Assembly: GCF_037975245.1 (NCBI RefSeq)
Contig: NC_092566.1
Coordinates: 7,978,001-8,042,000 of the forward strand
Source: Apostichopus japonicus
Lineage: Eukaryota; Echinodermata; Holothuroidea; Aspidochirotida; Stichopodidae
DNA: 64,000 nucleotides
Reading direction: 5' to 3'
This document shows positions 1 through 11,079 of this stretch, piece after piece. The position numbers and the translations under genes are program-made. The notes beneath the pieces were generated by a model. The model did not search any database, was not told where the DNA came from, and saw only the letters and a program-made list of their open reading frames with translations. Position 1 is the first letter of the stretch. The number at the start of each line of letters is the position of its first letter.

Positions 1-403
1 GTTACGTGAAGGTGGATTCAAATTCAACCTAACATTTATGGGTTATCATGTTGATTTTGGCAGGTACATGGTTACCAAGCAAGGTTTGTTGTTAGTTGTT
101 TTCAGAAATTTCTCTTTTTAAGGATAAATTGTTCATGACATCTCCTGATTCCATTACATCAGCATAGAAAACCAGTGAACAAGGAATATGATTTACATTT
201 TAGCCTACTGATTTCACTAATATGTCTATCTGCTTGTAAAAGAAACTGATTTCATAACATTAGTGAATGGTAATATTACTGTAAAATCTTATAATAAAGA
301 CTGATGGCCCACTATATGTTTAATAAAATAACAAAAGCATACCAATTCTTTTCCAGTTTCCACATGATTTAAATACAATGGTAATGGTTTAACAGAATCG
401 TGT
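1..403. other. Non-coding AT-rich sequence
   Basis: No exon, RNA gene or recognisable repeat is seen here. The stretch runs up to the tandem duplication that starts near 404. Confidence 0.4.
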
Positions 404-931
404 TAGCTTCATGCTGTAATGGCTGTAGAAGTCACTACATTTTTTCAAATAATTAAGGGTGCTTACAATCTATGCATAATAGTACTGTGTTTTGCAATTT
501 CTTGAGCATTATTATGTTCAAGTATTTGTTATGAGGTTAACCTAGCCTAGATTCATTTGGGACGATCGAGTACATATTGCAGTCCTGACAAGCGTGCTTA
601 TTCGCCCGACGATTGGGTTCATATGCAGGACAGGCGGGCTAATTTGCCCAACGATCTGGTACCGTGATAGCTTCATGCTGTAATGGCTGTAGCAGTCACT
701 ACATTTTTCAAATAATTAAGGGTGCTTACAATCTATGCATAATAGTACTGTGTTTTGCAATTTCTTGAGCATTATTATGTCCAAGTATTTGTTATGAGGT
801 TAACCTAGCCTAGATTCATTTTGGGACGATCGAGTACATACTGCAGGACAAGCGTGCTTATTCGGCCGACGATCGGGTATATATGCAGGACAGGCGGGCT
901 GATTTGCCCGACGATCGGGTACATACGCAGG
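404..931 (+). repeat. 264-bp direct tandem duplication
   Basis: Two near-identical copies lie head to tail, both beginning TAGCTTCATGCTGTAATGGC: one at 404 and one at 668, a period of 264 bp. They differ by scattered substitutions and by single-base length changes in the T run. The second copy runs into the 42-bp minisatellite, whose unit is also present once at the end of copy 1, so the minisatellite probably expanded after or together with the duplication. Confidence 0.85.
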
Positions 932-1010
932 ACAGGCGGGCTGATTTGCCCGACGATCGGGTACATATGCAGGACCGGCGTGCTTATTCGCCCGACGATC
1001 GTGTTAATAG
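826..1010 (+). repeat. 42-bp minisatellite, about 4-5 units
   Basis: The unit starts CGATCGGGTACATA and continues GCAGGACAGGCGGGCTGATT, repeating every 42 bp. Because 42 is a multiple of three, both strands stay open in several frames and give spurious 14-residue peptide repeats. I regard those open frames as artefacts of the repeat. The unit is GC-rich against an AT-rich background. Confidence 0.85.
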
Positions 1011-2557
1011 GCCCCACCAATTATAACAACAGCCTAGGCCCTATTTGCTATAGTACAGCCTAGCTAGGCCTACCTCGCGCACAAGCCTAGAATAACTAAC
1101 GTTACGAACTGCCAAGCTTTTATTCTGTATTAATTGGAAAACAACAAAAAACATACATACATACCCTCGAACACTGTTATCACTTCTTCGTGGAAACCTT
1201 TATTTGTAAGAAAAGTTCTTAAAGACTCAGCCATTGCTAATTTATAACCTTTAGTCTAGCTTAGACATACGGTCGTCTGTCTCGTTCATGCCTAGCTGTG
1301 TGTACGGCGTGCGTACGTACAGTACAGCGAGTACCTGGCTAAGCGAAGAATATAGTAGTATATATGTACACAAGTTGTAGCGCTCGTTGTCACACTTATT
1401 TTTATGCGGCGTATTTGCAAGTTTTCGGATGACGTAGGCGCATTTCTGTTCTCTGATTGGATACATTTTTCAGTGGAATACAGAGACTGAAAATGGTAAA
1501 ATGACATGCCACATGTGATTAGCTGATTGGTTAATAAAGTCAGTCCAAAACAGCGACTGAACGGTGTAACTGATAATACAGTCTAAGTAGAGTGTTTCTC
1601 AGTCTAAACTCAGTGTATAACACTGAAAAAAATTTCAGTCTCAAAGAAGACTGAATTCTTCAGTCTAACATTTTAAGAGAGTATATATATATATATGTGT
1701 GTGTGTGTAGTAGGGAGGGCCCCGGATCGCACCGGTGAAATCCCAATTTTTGGATGTATCCAGATTGCCATAATAGATGTACCCCCTAAGATTGCACCCG
1801 TGCTATCCCAACTTGTGATGTACCCCCGGTAGCCATATATGGTGGCACCCGTACCTGTTGAACAAAGCCTGCGTGAAATTTCCATGTACAGAATGGTCAC
1901 TTGAGAACCGGTAACGAATAAAGGGGATAAACACGACCAGCATGTTTCCTCGTTAATCCTAGTTACTTTAGTGATAATCTTAGCGCAGGCATAGGCTATT
2001 GCATTAAAACGATCGGCATACTTATTTTAGATCGCTGAATTTGTATCTGTATGTTTAATGGTACTCGATAACATAGATAACGAATAAGCCTTCGCTCATT
2101 AAGAAAATAATAATTATAACTGGTAGGTAGATGTCTAATTGTAATACCCTTTGTGTTCATGATCACAACGAGACCAGCGTATATTTAGTATCCTGGATAC
2201 GCCTTATGTATAACAAAGAGGTCGTTAGTTAATGAACTGAAAGAGATTGATTAAATTCAACGGCTATTTAAGGGCCACTAAATAATCCAGAAAGGGTAGG
2301 CCTTTCTCCGATAAACATGCAATATGTGTCTTTGTGTCTATTTTATATTGATTTGTTTCGTTTTCGTAACGTGCATATTTACTAAGGACGACTCTCCAAA
2401 AAAGGATGTCTCCACTTTGACGGTCTGGTTTTATTCACGGTAAGCAGGCGCATATATTTAGGAGGGAGATAATAAACTTGCATGCTTTGAAATTGTTGTA
2501 TTTGGCTTTTATTTATTTATATATTTTTGCTCCATTTAAAGAACACGCATGACCTCA
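1011..2557. other. Non-coding stretch with SSRs and clustered CAGTCT/AGACTG motifs
   Basis: No exon was recognised. Between about 1480 and 1670 the heptamer TCAGTCT or its complement AGACTGA recurs at least six times on both strands, including closely spaced inverted pairs near 1640-1665. A (TA)n(TG)n microsatellite lies at about 1681-1708. The motif cluster may be the end of an unclassified MITE. Confidence 0.35.
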
Positions 2558-2621
2558 TTCGAAACTAGGTCAGACTACCGGCATGAGATGTTACCTTTTG
2601 CGCGAGCCTTCACACCCTTAA
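2558..2621 (-). mobile_element. Terminal fragment of the TTAA MITE family
   Basis: The segment carries the outer about 60 bp of the element that is complete at 38822 and 47170, in reverse orientation. It contains the diagnostic CTCATTCGAAACTAGGTCAG block and the TTTTGCGCGAG...CACACCCTTAA terminus ending in TTAA (2618-2621). The rest of the element is missing, so this is a truncated copy. Confidence 0.75.
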
Positions 2622-2965
2622 GATGATTAATTACAACTGTTTCTCGTTGTTTCAAATAATATAAAATGAAAAAAAATAACAAGGTTAAACAAAAATCAAC
2701 AATATAGACAAAGAACGAATTTTAACTCCGTTTAAATTTTCAACCATTCACAATACGCTTTACAGAGAACTCGAGTCACCTCTATAGGGACACGGCGGGT
2801 GAAACGGGGGTCGATCTAAGGACCGCAACATACCTATATCAAATAGTTTGGTTTCAGGGGCAAGGTCAGCGATTCATCTGGCTTTTCTCAAACACTTCAC
2901 ACGAATAGACAGAATATGGATGATGAATGAGCTGTTAACCGCTATTTTCGGTGCGAAAGTTTCAC
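2622..2965. other. Non-coding, nothing recognised
   Basis: AT-rich sequence between the MITE fragment and the TA array; no splice-bounded open frame or repeat family was identified. Confidence 0.35.
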
Positions 2966-2973
2966 ATTGTGAT

Positions 2974-3011
<38 letters not shown>

Positions 3012-3060
3012 CATAAATATATATTTATAGATATATATATATTTATAATATATATATATT

Positions 3061-3111
<51 letters not shown>

Positions 3112-3140
3112 ATATTTATGTATATATATATATATACTTA
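2966..3140. repeat. (TA)n / TATATTTA array
   Basis: About 170 bp of almost pure alternating TA, punctuated by TTTA interruptions at intervals of about 20 bp. The array can fold on itself on either strand. Confidence 0.9.
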
Positions 3141-5384
3141 CTTTATACCTTATTCCTGTGTGTGACGGGATGAGTTAACATGGCTATATATCGTCCAGCT
3201 GGTGACCTTTACGTAGGTGGTTATCGGTGAGGTCTGTCCTTAGTCTTGTGGCATGGATTGGTAACTTGATTGACGATTGGGGAGAAAAAGGGTATTGTTG
3301 CAGCGGGGTCATGATTCCGACAGGATGATTTCGAGAGAGAAATATATAAGTTGGTCCAGAAACAAAGAAAAGTTTTGAATGAAGACCATTTAGCTTATCG
3401 CGGTTTTCAAGATAGTCAACGGTAAAATATTTACCGTACGTATGGAACTGAACCCTCCATAGATCCATAGATGATGACGTCACTCCTTCGTTATAAGTTT
3501 AATTAACAATTTTGCACCCTCGATCTGTATACATTACAATAACTTAACCAAAGGAATGTTAAAAGATAGCCTTCCGTGAAAAAGAAAGGACAAATTTTAA
3601 AGAAAGAAATAAGCGGTTATTTCTTGTTAGGACAAATTAGTGACTTTTACTGCGAATTAATTTCATGTCAGTAAATTTTATAATGTTTAACTTTATGCTT
3701 AATCTTTAATTAAATAATAAACGACAATCTGCACTGGATTATTCTATATTTTGACCCTGTAAGACCTTGATACCGCGTAAGAAAGGGGATTGAATTCCAA
3801 CTTCATTATTATCGAATTTGTTGCTAGAAAATTAACCGTTATATCATACATATATGAAACAGATAATTCGAACGCAGTTATCAACAATTATAGTTATCAA
3901 AAGTTCAGTATGTACAAATTTTACAATACAAATGACGGAATATGGAAATCAAGTAGGCCTACCTAACAACCGAAGATGCGAAAAAGGAATTGATTCGTTT
4001 AACGAAGTCATGCATTACAGATTTGATTAAATAATGAAGTTTATCTAGCCCACATCTACGACACGTTCTGTTGTGTACTGACATGACAATACGGTAGTTA
4101 ATTACACTAAGTCGTTCTTTGTTATCTGTTATAAGTTTGTTACTAATCTTCATTTCCGGTATAGAGTTCCTGGTTGTGTATTCTTATCATTAAATCGCAC
4201 ACCTTCGTTCTGGTAAGGAGTAGTTTGTTTAACTCATCAACCCACCGCACCGCGGATCTCCATAAAACTCACCGTAAATTTAGACCGAGACCATATTAAA
4301 GCGGACAAATGTGTCATCAATAAGAACTTTTTTCCAAGAACTTATAAGAAACCGGTCAATGGCCGGGCTGTCTGAGGGGGGCTCCTCGTCAGTGTTTAAG
4401 CGTATTATTCCTTGTTTCAAGATATCATAGTTTAATGAATCATATTCCGGCGAGGCATGGCAGTGGTGGTGTTGTAGGGGAGTGTTGGTGTTAGGGGTAG
4501 AGAGGGGGAGGGGGGTGTTGGTATATATAACGGGGACATTTTGGATAGTCTGATGATGCCAGTAGTTGTAGCAGGTGAATTATTTACCTTTGACCTTTTT
4601 TGCAATTAATTTTAGTAATTGTTTTTAGTATTTGTTTGTAGTATTTTATTACTGAAATTAATTATGTCATGTGTATAGTAGGTAAAATCAAGTTTTATGA
4701 TTATAGTTGTAAAATACCACCTCTATCAACAAAAAAAAAAAAACAGAATTTAATGAAGATGTCATAATTAAATGTTATAATTTCAGTATCAGTGGGGCTG
4801 TGAAGTCATTACTCGACTAATACTGAAGTCTTCACTCTATCATATATGACATTCTCTAATTACGGTACTGAGCGTATTGATTACCTGTTTGTGGTGGGGA
4901 GTTGATTTCTTCGATGCTGGGAGTTGCTGTTCGGATCCCCTTATCATCCTATTGTATCACTGTAGTATGTTAGTTACTAAACTCATCATTGGTTGATGTT
5001 TCACGTCCCTGAATACACCATTTAAAGCCGTCCCTTTTACATCCTCCGTGGTCAATTTCTGTATACATCTTTTCTCTTTACACATTCTTAACCCTATTAC
5101 AAACTTCCGAAGGCATGAGCCATCGTTCAGAGAGTTTGTACATGGGGTAGCAACATTGTGACGTATCAACAGTTACATTACTCCGAACAATAAACACGAT
5201 GAATCTCACAAAATTCAATGGAAACAGAGCCGTTCCCATAGCAACAAGACACCGGCAAGGTTGTCAGATTCTCCCAAAGGGCTGTATTGTAGCCCTATAC
5301 ATAACACTCACGCTAGCTTCGCTATATGCATAACACTGAACAGGTGCATTGTGAAGGGCTGCGGTTCCTTGCTTGTTATTATAC
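3141..5384. other. Gene-free stretch, no recognised feature
   Basis: More than 2 kb of AT-rich sequence with only short random open frames. A G-rich patch near 4440-4520 (GGTGGTGTTGTAGGGG-like) and a 14-base A run near 4731 are the only compositional landmarks. I saw no exon, tRNA or delimited transposon. Confidence 0.4.
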
Positions 5385-5413
5385 CAGGGAGCTGCTAGAG
5401 TAGCAGCTCCCTG
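5385..5413. repeat. Perfect stem-loop CAGGGAGCTGCTA, copy 1
   Basis: Thirteen bases, CAGGGAGCTGCTA, are followed by a 3-base loop (GAG) and their exact reverse complement TAGCAGCTCCCTG. Related stem-loops occur at 37631-37660 (perfect, variant sequence), 22483 (partly decayed) and 11233 (half). The hairpin lies about 60 bp outside the foldback element that begins near 5475. Confidence 0.85.
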
Positions 5414-5499
5414 ATTATACAATGGTATCGGTATGTGCTCCATGCACGTGATAACTATCAACTGCCATATACAACCCTGGTAGAAATTCCAGTAGAACC

Positions 5500-5830
5500 C
5501 AGTTAAAAAATCAACGAGGTTCTACTAGGGCCTACTATGTTTAACTGGTTTTTAACTGTGTTTAACTGGGTCTTACTGGGTTCCAACTGGGCTATGCTGT
5601 ACATGAGCTAGGTTCAACTGGGTTTACACAATGTTCAACTGGGTTTGTTCAGGCCCAACTGAGTTTGAACTATGTATGAACTGACCCAGCTGGGGTTTAA
5701 CTAGGTTTCACTGGTTTGCACAAGCCCAACTGGGTTTGAACTATGTTTACTGTTGAACTTGCCCTGTTGGGGTTGAACTAGGTTTCACACTGGCCCAACT
5801 GGGTTTGGACTATGTTTACTGCTTTTATTT
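5500..5830 (+). repeat. Left minisatellite arm of the foldback element
   Basis: Degenerate tandem units carry AACTGGGTTTGAACTATG-type sequence, about 30 bp per composite unit. They are interrupted by shorter units of AACTGGGTTT. The same unit appears inverted at 7740-8110. Confidence 0.75.
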
Positions 5831-7249
5831 TAGGCGTAATTATCAAGAATTTTATAATGTAAGTTCGTAAGCAGTAACCGTATAGTAATATATTGAAAAT
5901 GCTAAATTAGCCAACTTATGAGGGATGTAAAATTAATCTCTGTCATGTTTATCACAGTTATGATTAAACGATTACATTTTTGTACCGCAATGATTAAAAA
6001 TATGAAATATTTCCTATATAATAAATATGAAAAATTATGTTATAATTTGTTGGTCGATTTGAACAATTGGTAGACAAAATACCTTCCTAGTGCAAAATAG
6101 TATGATCCGACTAAATTTGAACTTTGACATTTGTACCTTGTGTTAGCGCAAAATTTATAAATTCCGAATCCGCAAACCACATACGCCAACAGAAGCTTCG
6201 CAGAATAATCGCATTTGAAACCGATTTTGCCAACAATTTTAAATTATTACCGCGGCTAAGTTCCCTCCTTTGTGATCTTGCAGTATCTTTATATTATTGA
6301 CACATACTTGTAACATTATAATTGATTGTAAACGTGCTCTTTATCATAAATATTTGAATTGAACAGAAACTTTATAGGCCTATATAGGCTAGTGACTTAG
6401 GACTATAGCATAGGCTAGGCCTAACAAACAGGTTCCCTACTAGGTATACCACATGGTACAATTACTAACGATAGACATAACCTAACGTTATAGTTGCACA
6501 GCTTATAGGGGCCTAACCTAGTTATACTCAAGTTAACACCTATATTTAGCCGCATGATTTAAGGAAAGTCATTGTCAACTAGCAAACATATAATAGCAAT
6601 TTTCAAAATTTAATAATTTCCTTGATTGTTATTTCAAACATGAAGTGTCCTATTGGCATAATAACATACTTTGAAAAAGTCATTAGCCTAGTGAAGTGTA
6701 CAGCATACATTTATATGCTACAAATGTGAGGATGCCCTACACTGAACATTATGAACATATGATTAAACTGTCAATCTAATTTCAAGTGAGGCTTCATTTG
6801 TACAGTGTAAGACGGTCAGCTCTTACATAAAGTTTTGTATTGTACCATAGTTTTACTTGTTTATTAGTGAAGTGTAAAGGGCTCACTGTACAGATCTGAG
6901 AGGGCTATACATGTGTACAGTACATTTGTATGTTGTCTTGTGGTAGCAAAAAGGTTGATTAACAACTTTCTCTCTTCTGGGTTGCTATGCAACTATCTTG
7001 CTCTTCCTGGAAATTAGCCCTCACAGGAAATGGGGTCTGTGTGTATACATTTTAGGAACAAAGGAGTTTTGTGAGGGTACAGTATAGGGAGTTGGCAATT
7101 GGCTATGAGTATCTGAGCAAGGCAGTTTTAAAAGAAGAGAAAGATAGTTTAATGGCTGGATAGTTTGTTTTAAACCTTAATTTACATAGTTCAAGTTACT
7201 GTTCATGGACCTTATTATTTTATGGAAGATGTGATATTCAACTGCCAGT

Positions 7250-7425
7250 CTGGGACACTATTTATTATAAAGGATACTATTTACTATAACAGATATTGTT
7301 TTACAATAAAGGATATATTCCAGGACACCATCACTTATAAAGGACATTATTTTACTACAAAGGATATTGACATTATTTTACTGAAAGGATACCCTGGAAC
7401 ACTATTTCATATAAATTAAAGGATA
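7250..7425 (+). repeat. Degenerate tandem repeat with AAAGGATA core
   Basis: At least six occurrences of AAAGGATA or AAAGGACA follow TTTACTATAA-like sequence at irregular intervals of about 22-35 bp. The array is inside the foldback element. The open frame through it (7222-7419) is attributed to the repeat. Confidence 0.55.
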
Positions 7426-7739
7426 CTTTTTTGCTGGGATCGGACATTCATAATACCATTTGTTGGGTTCAACTATACTGATGTCGTAGAATATCTGATG
7501 TCGTGGAAGGTCTGAGGTCGTAGAATACTTGATGTCACCAGCAGGCCAACTCACCAGAACAGACTTTTAATGTCAAGAACAAACATTTATTTTCAGTGGC
7601 TAACACCCTTAATACTTACAGTATAGATCTACTGTTAAAAAATGAAAACTTCTTATAGTGTGGTGTTATATAAGTGTAGATAACACCAGTTGAGAATCCC
7701 AGTTCAAACTATTTAAAAATATAAGGAGTAAAAAAATAG

Positions 7740-8110
7740 TTCATACAGTTTAACCCAGCAAAACATAGTTGACCCAGTTAAACATAGTTGACCCAGTAAA
7801 ACATAGTTGAACCAGTTGGACCCAGTAAACATAGTTGAACCAGTTGGACCCAGTAAAACATAGTTCAACCAGTTGGACGCAGTAAAACATAGTTGAACCC
7901 AGTTGGACCCAGTAAACATAGTTGAACCAGTTGGACCCCAGTAAAACATAGTTGAACTTGGACCAGTTGAACCTAGTTAAACATAGTTGAACCAGTTGGA
8001 CACAGTAAAACATAGTTGAACCAGTTGGGAACCCCAGTTCACCCAGTTCAACCTAGTTCAAATTTGGGCCAATTTCCGTATAGAAAATTCCAGTTGAACC
8101 CAGTTCAAAA
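7740..8110 (-). repeat. Right minisatellite arm of the foldback element
   Basis: About ten units of CAGTTGGACCCAGTAAAACA plus TAGTTGAAC (about 29-30 bp) lie in tandem. They are the inverse complement of the left-arm units at 5500-5830. Two long overlapping open frames on the minus strand are products of the repeat and are not annotated as genes. Confidence 0.8.
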
Positions 8111-8136
8111 ATTCAACTGGAATTTCCACCAGGGAA

Positions 8137-8399
8137 TACCGTATTCGGATTTTCATTGCATTAGTTGAAATTTATGGTAATTAGCCTAATTGCATAATTG
8201 TTAGACAGTTACCCTGCTGCTAAAAGTACTAAAGTCAACTCGGTTGTACATGCTAACGTTATAAACACATGATTTATGTAGCCTACATATTACCAAGGCC
8301 GTCCTACAATCCCTTCATCACCTCTAGGCTTATAAAATCGGAGCCTTATTGTACTATCCACCAAAATGCATAAAAACATAGAAAATCCACCAATAAAAG
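8137..8399. other. Non-coding, nothing recognised
   Basis: Short AT-rich interval between the foldback element and the open-frame cluster that begins near 8400. Confidence 0.3.
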
Positions 8400-8495
8400 C
8401 TACAATATACGGGCTAATTGTTGGTCAAAACGTACACGATATATGTTGTGCAACATCATAAATGCTGAGGCAATTGACCCTGGTCTTGTCTGAGA

Positions 8496-9604
8496 ATGTG
8501 GCCCAGCGTATCTCCAGGTAAACAACTCCTTAATATGAGGGCATACGATGACCTTGTTGAGGCTGCTGGGTATACCCTTAATAGAGCCCCAATAATTGTA
8601 GAAACAAATTGGCATCATTCAAGAAAGAGTTTACGATTTTATGGCCTAACGAATTTGTGTACCGATGCTCATATTAAGTGGATTCGGCGTAAAATTTCAG
8701 GGACGATGAGCTTCGATGTGTTAAAAACCAATCAACTCAATAATGTTCGAACTCGCAGGGAAAGAATCAAGCCAACCCCTCTTTAAACTTAAATTATAAT
8801 AATAGGCTATTACAAAAATGTTTCTATGATGAACACCAATGGTCTCCCAGCCTCCCCTTTCCCCACCACCTAACACGAAGAACAGCACACAGTTTGATGG
8901 TTTAAGAGCTTTAATAAGTGGAGGGCTATTAAGGGGGGGGGGGGCTATATTTGCTGAACTGCCCATGTTTCCTTTAATTTTGGAAGATTTGCTTCGGAAA
9001 AGCGAAGAAGCCAATCAGGTTTGCCAATTGGGCCCACCACCCAGTTCATACGTTTTCGGCAAGCTTGGAAGCGATTAGACATGTGTGTTATTACATGGAA
9101 CTTACCACCTGGAAATGAGGTCCACTTCCCAAAAATGTTTATTCAAGTCCTGCCTCCAGCAGTGAACAATCACTTGGCCTTAAATTGGTTTGTAAACTGC
9201 GAGCGGTCGCTGTGGAAAAAAACATGATCTCACATGATACGCAATTTCGTATTAATAACATGAATAAAGATTTTGTGGTTTGCTTAAGTTCACGCCCCTC
9301 TTTGGAGAAATGTCCAAGACATTTGTATCGGGCAGATCCTCGGGCATGTAAAATACAGTGGGCAAGCACATTCGTGGTAGGCAGAAACGGACTCTGAGGC
9401 ATGTGCAGTTGCACGCAAGAAAAAGAGTATTACAAACGACTTGGCCAAGGCTATAGTGTACCGGGCTCTCTGAGTACGGATATTCTACGCTTGCTCAAAC
9501 TTATATTGCATGTCGATATTTATCATCCCTCAATTGAGAACAGGCTGACAGTGGTGGATCCGTATTTTACGAAGGAGGGGTCATCCAAGCCGACCCGCGG
9601 GTAG
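8496..9604 (+). pseudogene. Possible decayed coding segment with frame changes
   Basis: Five plus-strand open frames abut or overlap here (8496-8786, 8839-9078, 9021-9227, 9185-9397, 9401-9604) in changing frames; the last two are separated by a single TGA. Base composition is more even than in the flanks. The predicted pieces look hydrophilic and protein-like, for example a stretch containing LEKCPRHLYRADPRACK, but I recognise no family. A degenerate gene or transposon ORF with frameshifts is possible, and so is chance in a GC-richer patch. A run of 12 G at 8933-8944 breaks the region. Confidence 0.2.
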
Positions 9605-10395
9605 AAGGGTACTCCCAAGAAAAACAGAACCGCCTGGAAAATGATACATTCTGAGACATGTTAGGTTACAAATTAGGTCCACAACTAGATCTAGGCCTAC
9701 ACGAAATGTTATGATAATAACTATACTTTTTATTTTTGGTGGGGTTGAAGGGGGGCAGTCCGCGCCAGCAGAAAACTTAACATGTTGACCTCGAACATTT
9801 CAAATTTTGTTTGGAATATCGACAGAAGTTACCATTTTGTATCAACATGTCTTTATTTTCCACACTAATAGTTAGGCCTACGTACTCATCAAATAAACAA
9901 CAACTTAACATTAGCCCACTTGACTTAACACTTGACTGAAAGCCCAAGTAGTTGTTATTTAGATAGTAAGTCACTGCTCCAGTATAGTTTTTCCATTACT
10001 TTATAAGAAAGGTGCTTATTCGATAGTAACAATGCCTTGACTGTAATGTTACCTGCCATTCATCTCAAGGGACCGTCTTTAAATTCCGTGAACTAAGACA
10101 TCACTAAAGACCGCCTCCTTTCTGTGAATCTGGGACGTTGATTGGATACAAAAGTTAACGTCATTACATGTTTGCTACTTATTTCGTGCCACACATCGCG
10201 ATTATGCTCATTGCACAGATACACCAGAATAGCAAGAAGACGTGAAAACCCTGTAGTTTGTTGTCTGTGTGACACACGTGGATTTAGACCTGGAAAATTG
10301 CCGACAAGATACGAGAACCTTGTGCTTTGCGCATAACGAACACGTTAACGTTTGAAGATATGCTTTAACTAGAGCAAACTGGACTCGTTATTAGG
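9605..10395. other. Intergenic, nothing recognised
   Basis: No exon or repeat was identified. The segment leads up to the candidate promoter at 10410. Confidence 0.3.
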
Positions 10396-10400
10396 ACGTA

Positions 10401-10440
10401 GCCGGAAGATATAAAAGTGAGTGGATTATTTCTCAGCAGT
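10401..10440 (+). promoter_or_regulatory. Candidate TATA-box promoter of the giant-exon gene
   Basis: TATAAAAG at 10410-10417 is a near-consensus TATA box, preceded at once by CCGGAAG (10402-10408), an ETS-type core. About 23-30 bp downstream lies TCTCAGCAGT (10431-10440), an acceptable initiator position. A 5' exon ending in an ATG-containing splice donor follows at 10566. The promoter is predicted from motifs only; ownership by the gene at 16554 is inferred. Confidence 0.4.
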
Positions 10441-10566
10441 GTCTATCTAGAATAATGTATGCGAACTCTCCGCAATAGATGGGCTCACTCGGTATGTGAG
10501 GCCGAAGTAGTGGCTAGTACTAGTTCTGCTAAGCCTAACAGTCAATAACAAGTAACAATGTCTAGC
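10436..10566 (+). other. Candidate first exon (5' UTR plus three codons)
   Basis: From the predicted start site the first ATG is at 10558. After ATG-TCT-AGC comes a strong donor, GTAAGT, at 10567. The exon would end in phase 0, and the large exon starting at 16554 also opens in phase 0 after a good acceptor, so the joined protein would begin M-S-S-M-L-K. The roughly 6-kb intron between them contains the inverted TTAA MITE pair and the Mutator-like element. The spliced join is untested. Confidence 0.33.
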
Positions 10567-11079
10567 GTAAGTAGTGAAAATGTACCGTATAACACCGCCC
10601 AGCTATTACTAGTACTAGTAGTTACTACCAGTACCATGTTGGTCAAATTAGAAGTACGTTTGTAGACCGTGTAACGATGGATGACTTGCTGATAGACCTA
10701 TTCTATAACTGCGATCACCAGGTTATATTATTAACAATAACAATGCTCAGGAAAGAATGTTAGAACTTAAATTGCAAAGCTTACAGTGCTTATTGGGTCT
10801 ATGCTTCTTAACTATAATATAGCGTGGCCCAGAAGTACACTAGGCGTACGGCTAGAAAATATATGAGCATATAATAGGCATACCACATGCCTCATCCATA
10901 ATATTATGGTTGTTGTAAAACTCAACCAAATAAACACACATATCTAGGGAGTTGTAATCAACATCCTTTTAGTATGACACAACTTTGAAGCAATTACAGA
11001 AAACACTGCATGTCTCACACAGGACCTATTGAGAGAGACAAGACATTGTTGTAGACTATATATATATATATATACATAC

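Larger units (their letters stand above)
5475..8136. mobile_element. 2.7-kb foldback-type DNA transposon with minisatellite arms
   Basis: The left end reads CCCTGGTAGAAATTCCAGT and the right end reads GGAATTTCCACCAGGG, reverse complements with one mismatch. Each terminus leads into an arm of about 350-400 bp built from degenerate units around AACTGGGTTCAACTGG and GTTCAACTATGTTTTACTGG. The right arm is the inverted counterpart of the left. The interior (about 5830-7700) is non-coding, so the copy is non-autonomous. Long inverted arms made of tandem repeats are characteristic of foldback elements. No clear target-site duplication was found (flanks ATATACAA and AATACCGT), so the superfamily is unassigned. 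Confidence 0.7.

Noticed and set aside
805-1063. Frames with 14-residue repeats on both strands
   Set aside because: The 42-bp minisatellite unit is a multiple of three, which keeps frames open by chance.
7713-8013. Overlapping Trp/Asn-rich minus-strand frames
   Set aside because: Encoded by the minisatellite arm of the foldback element.
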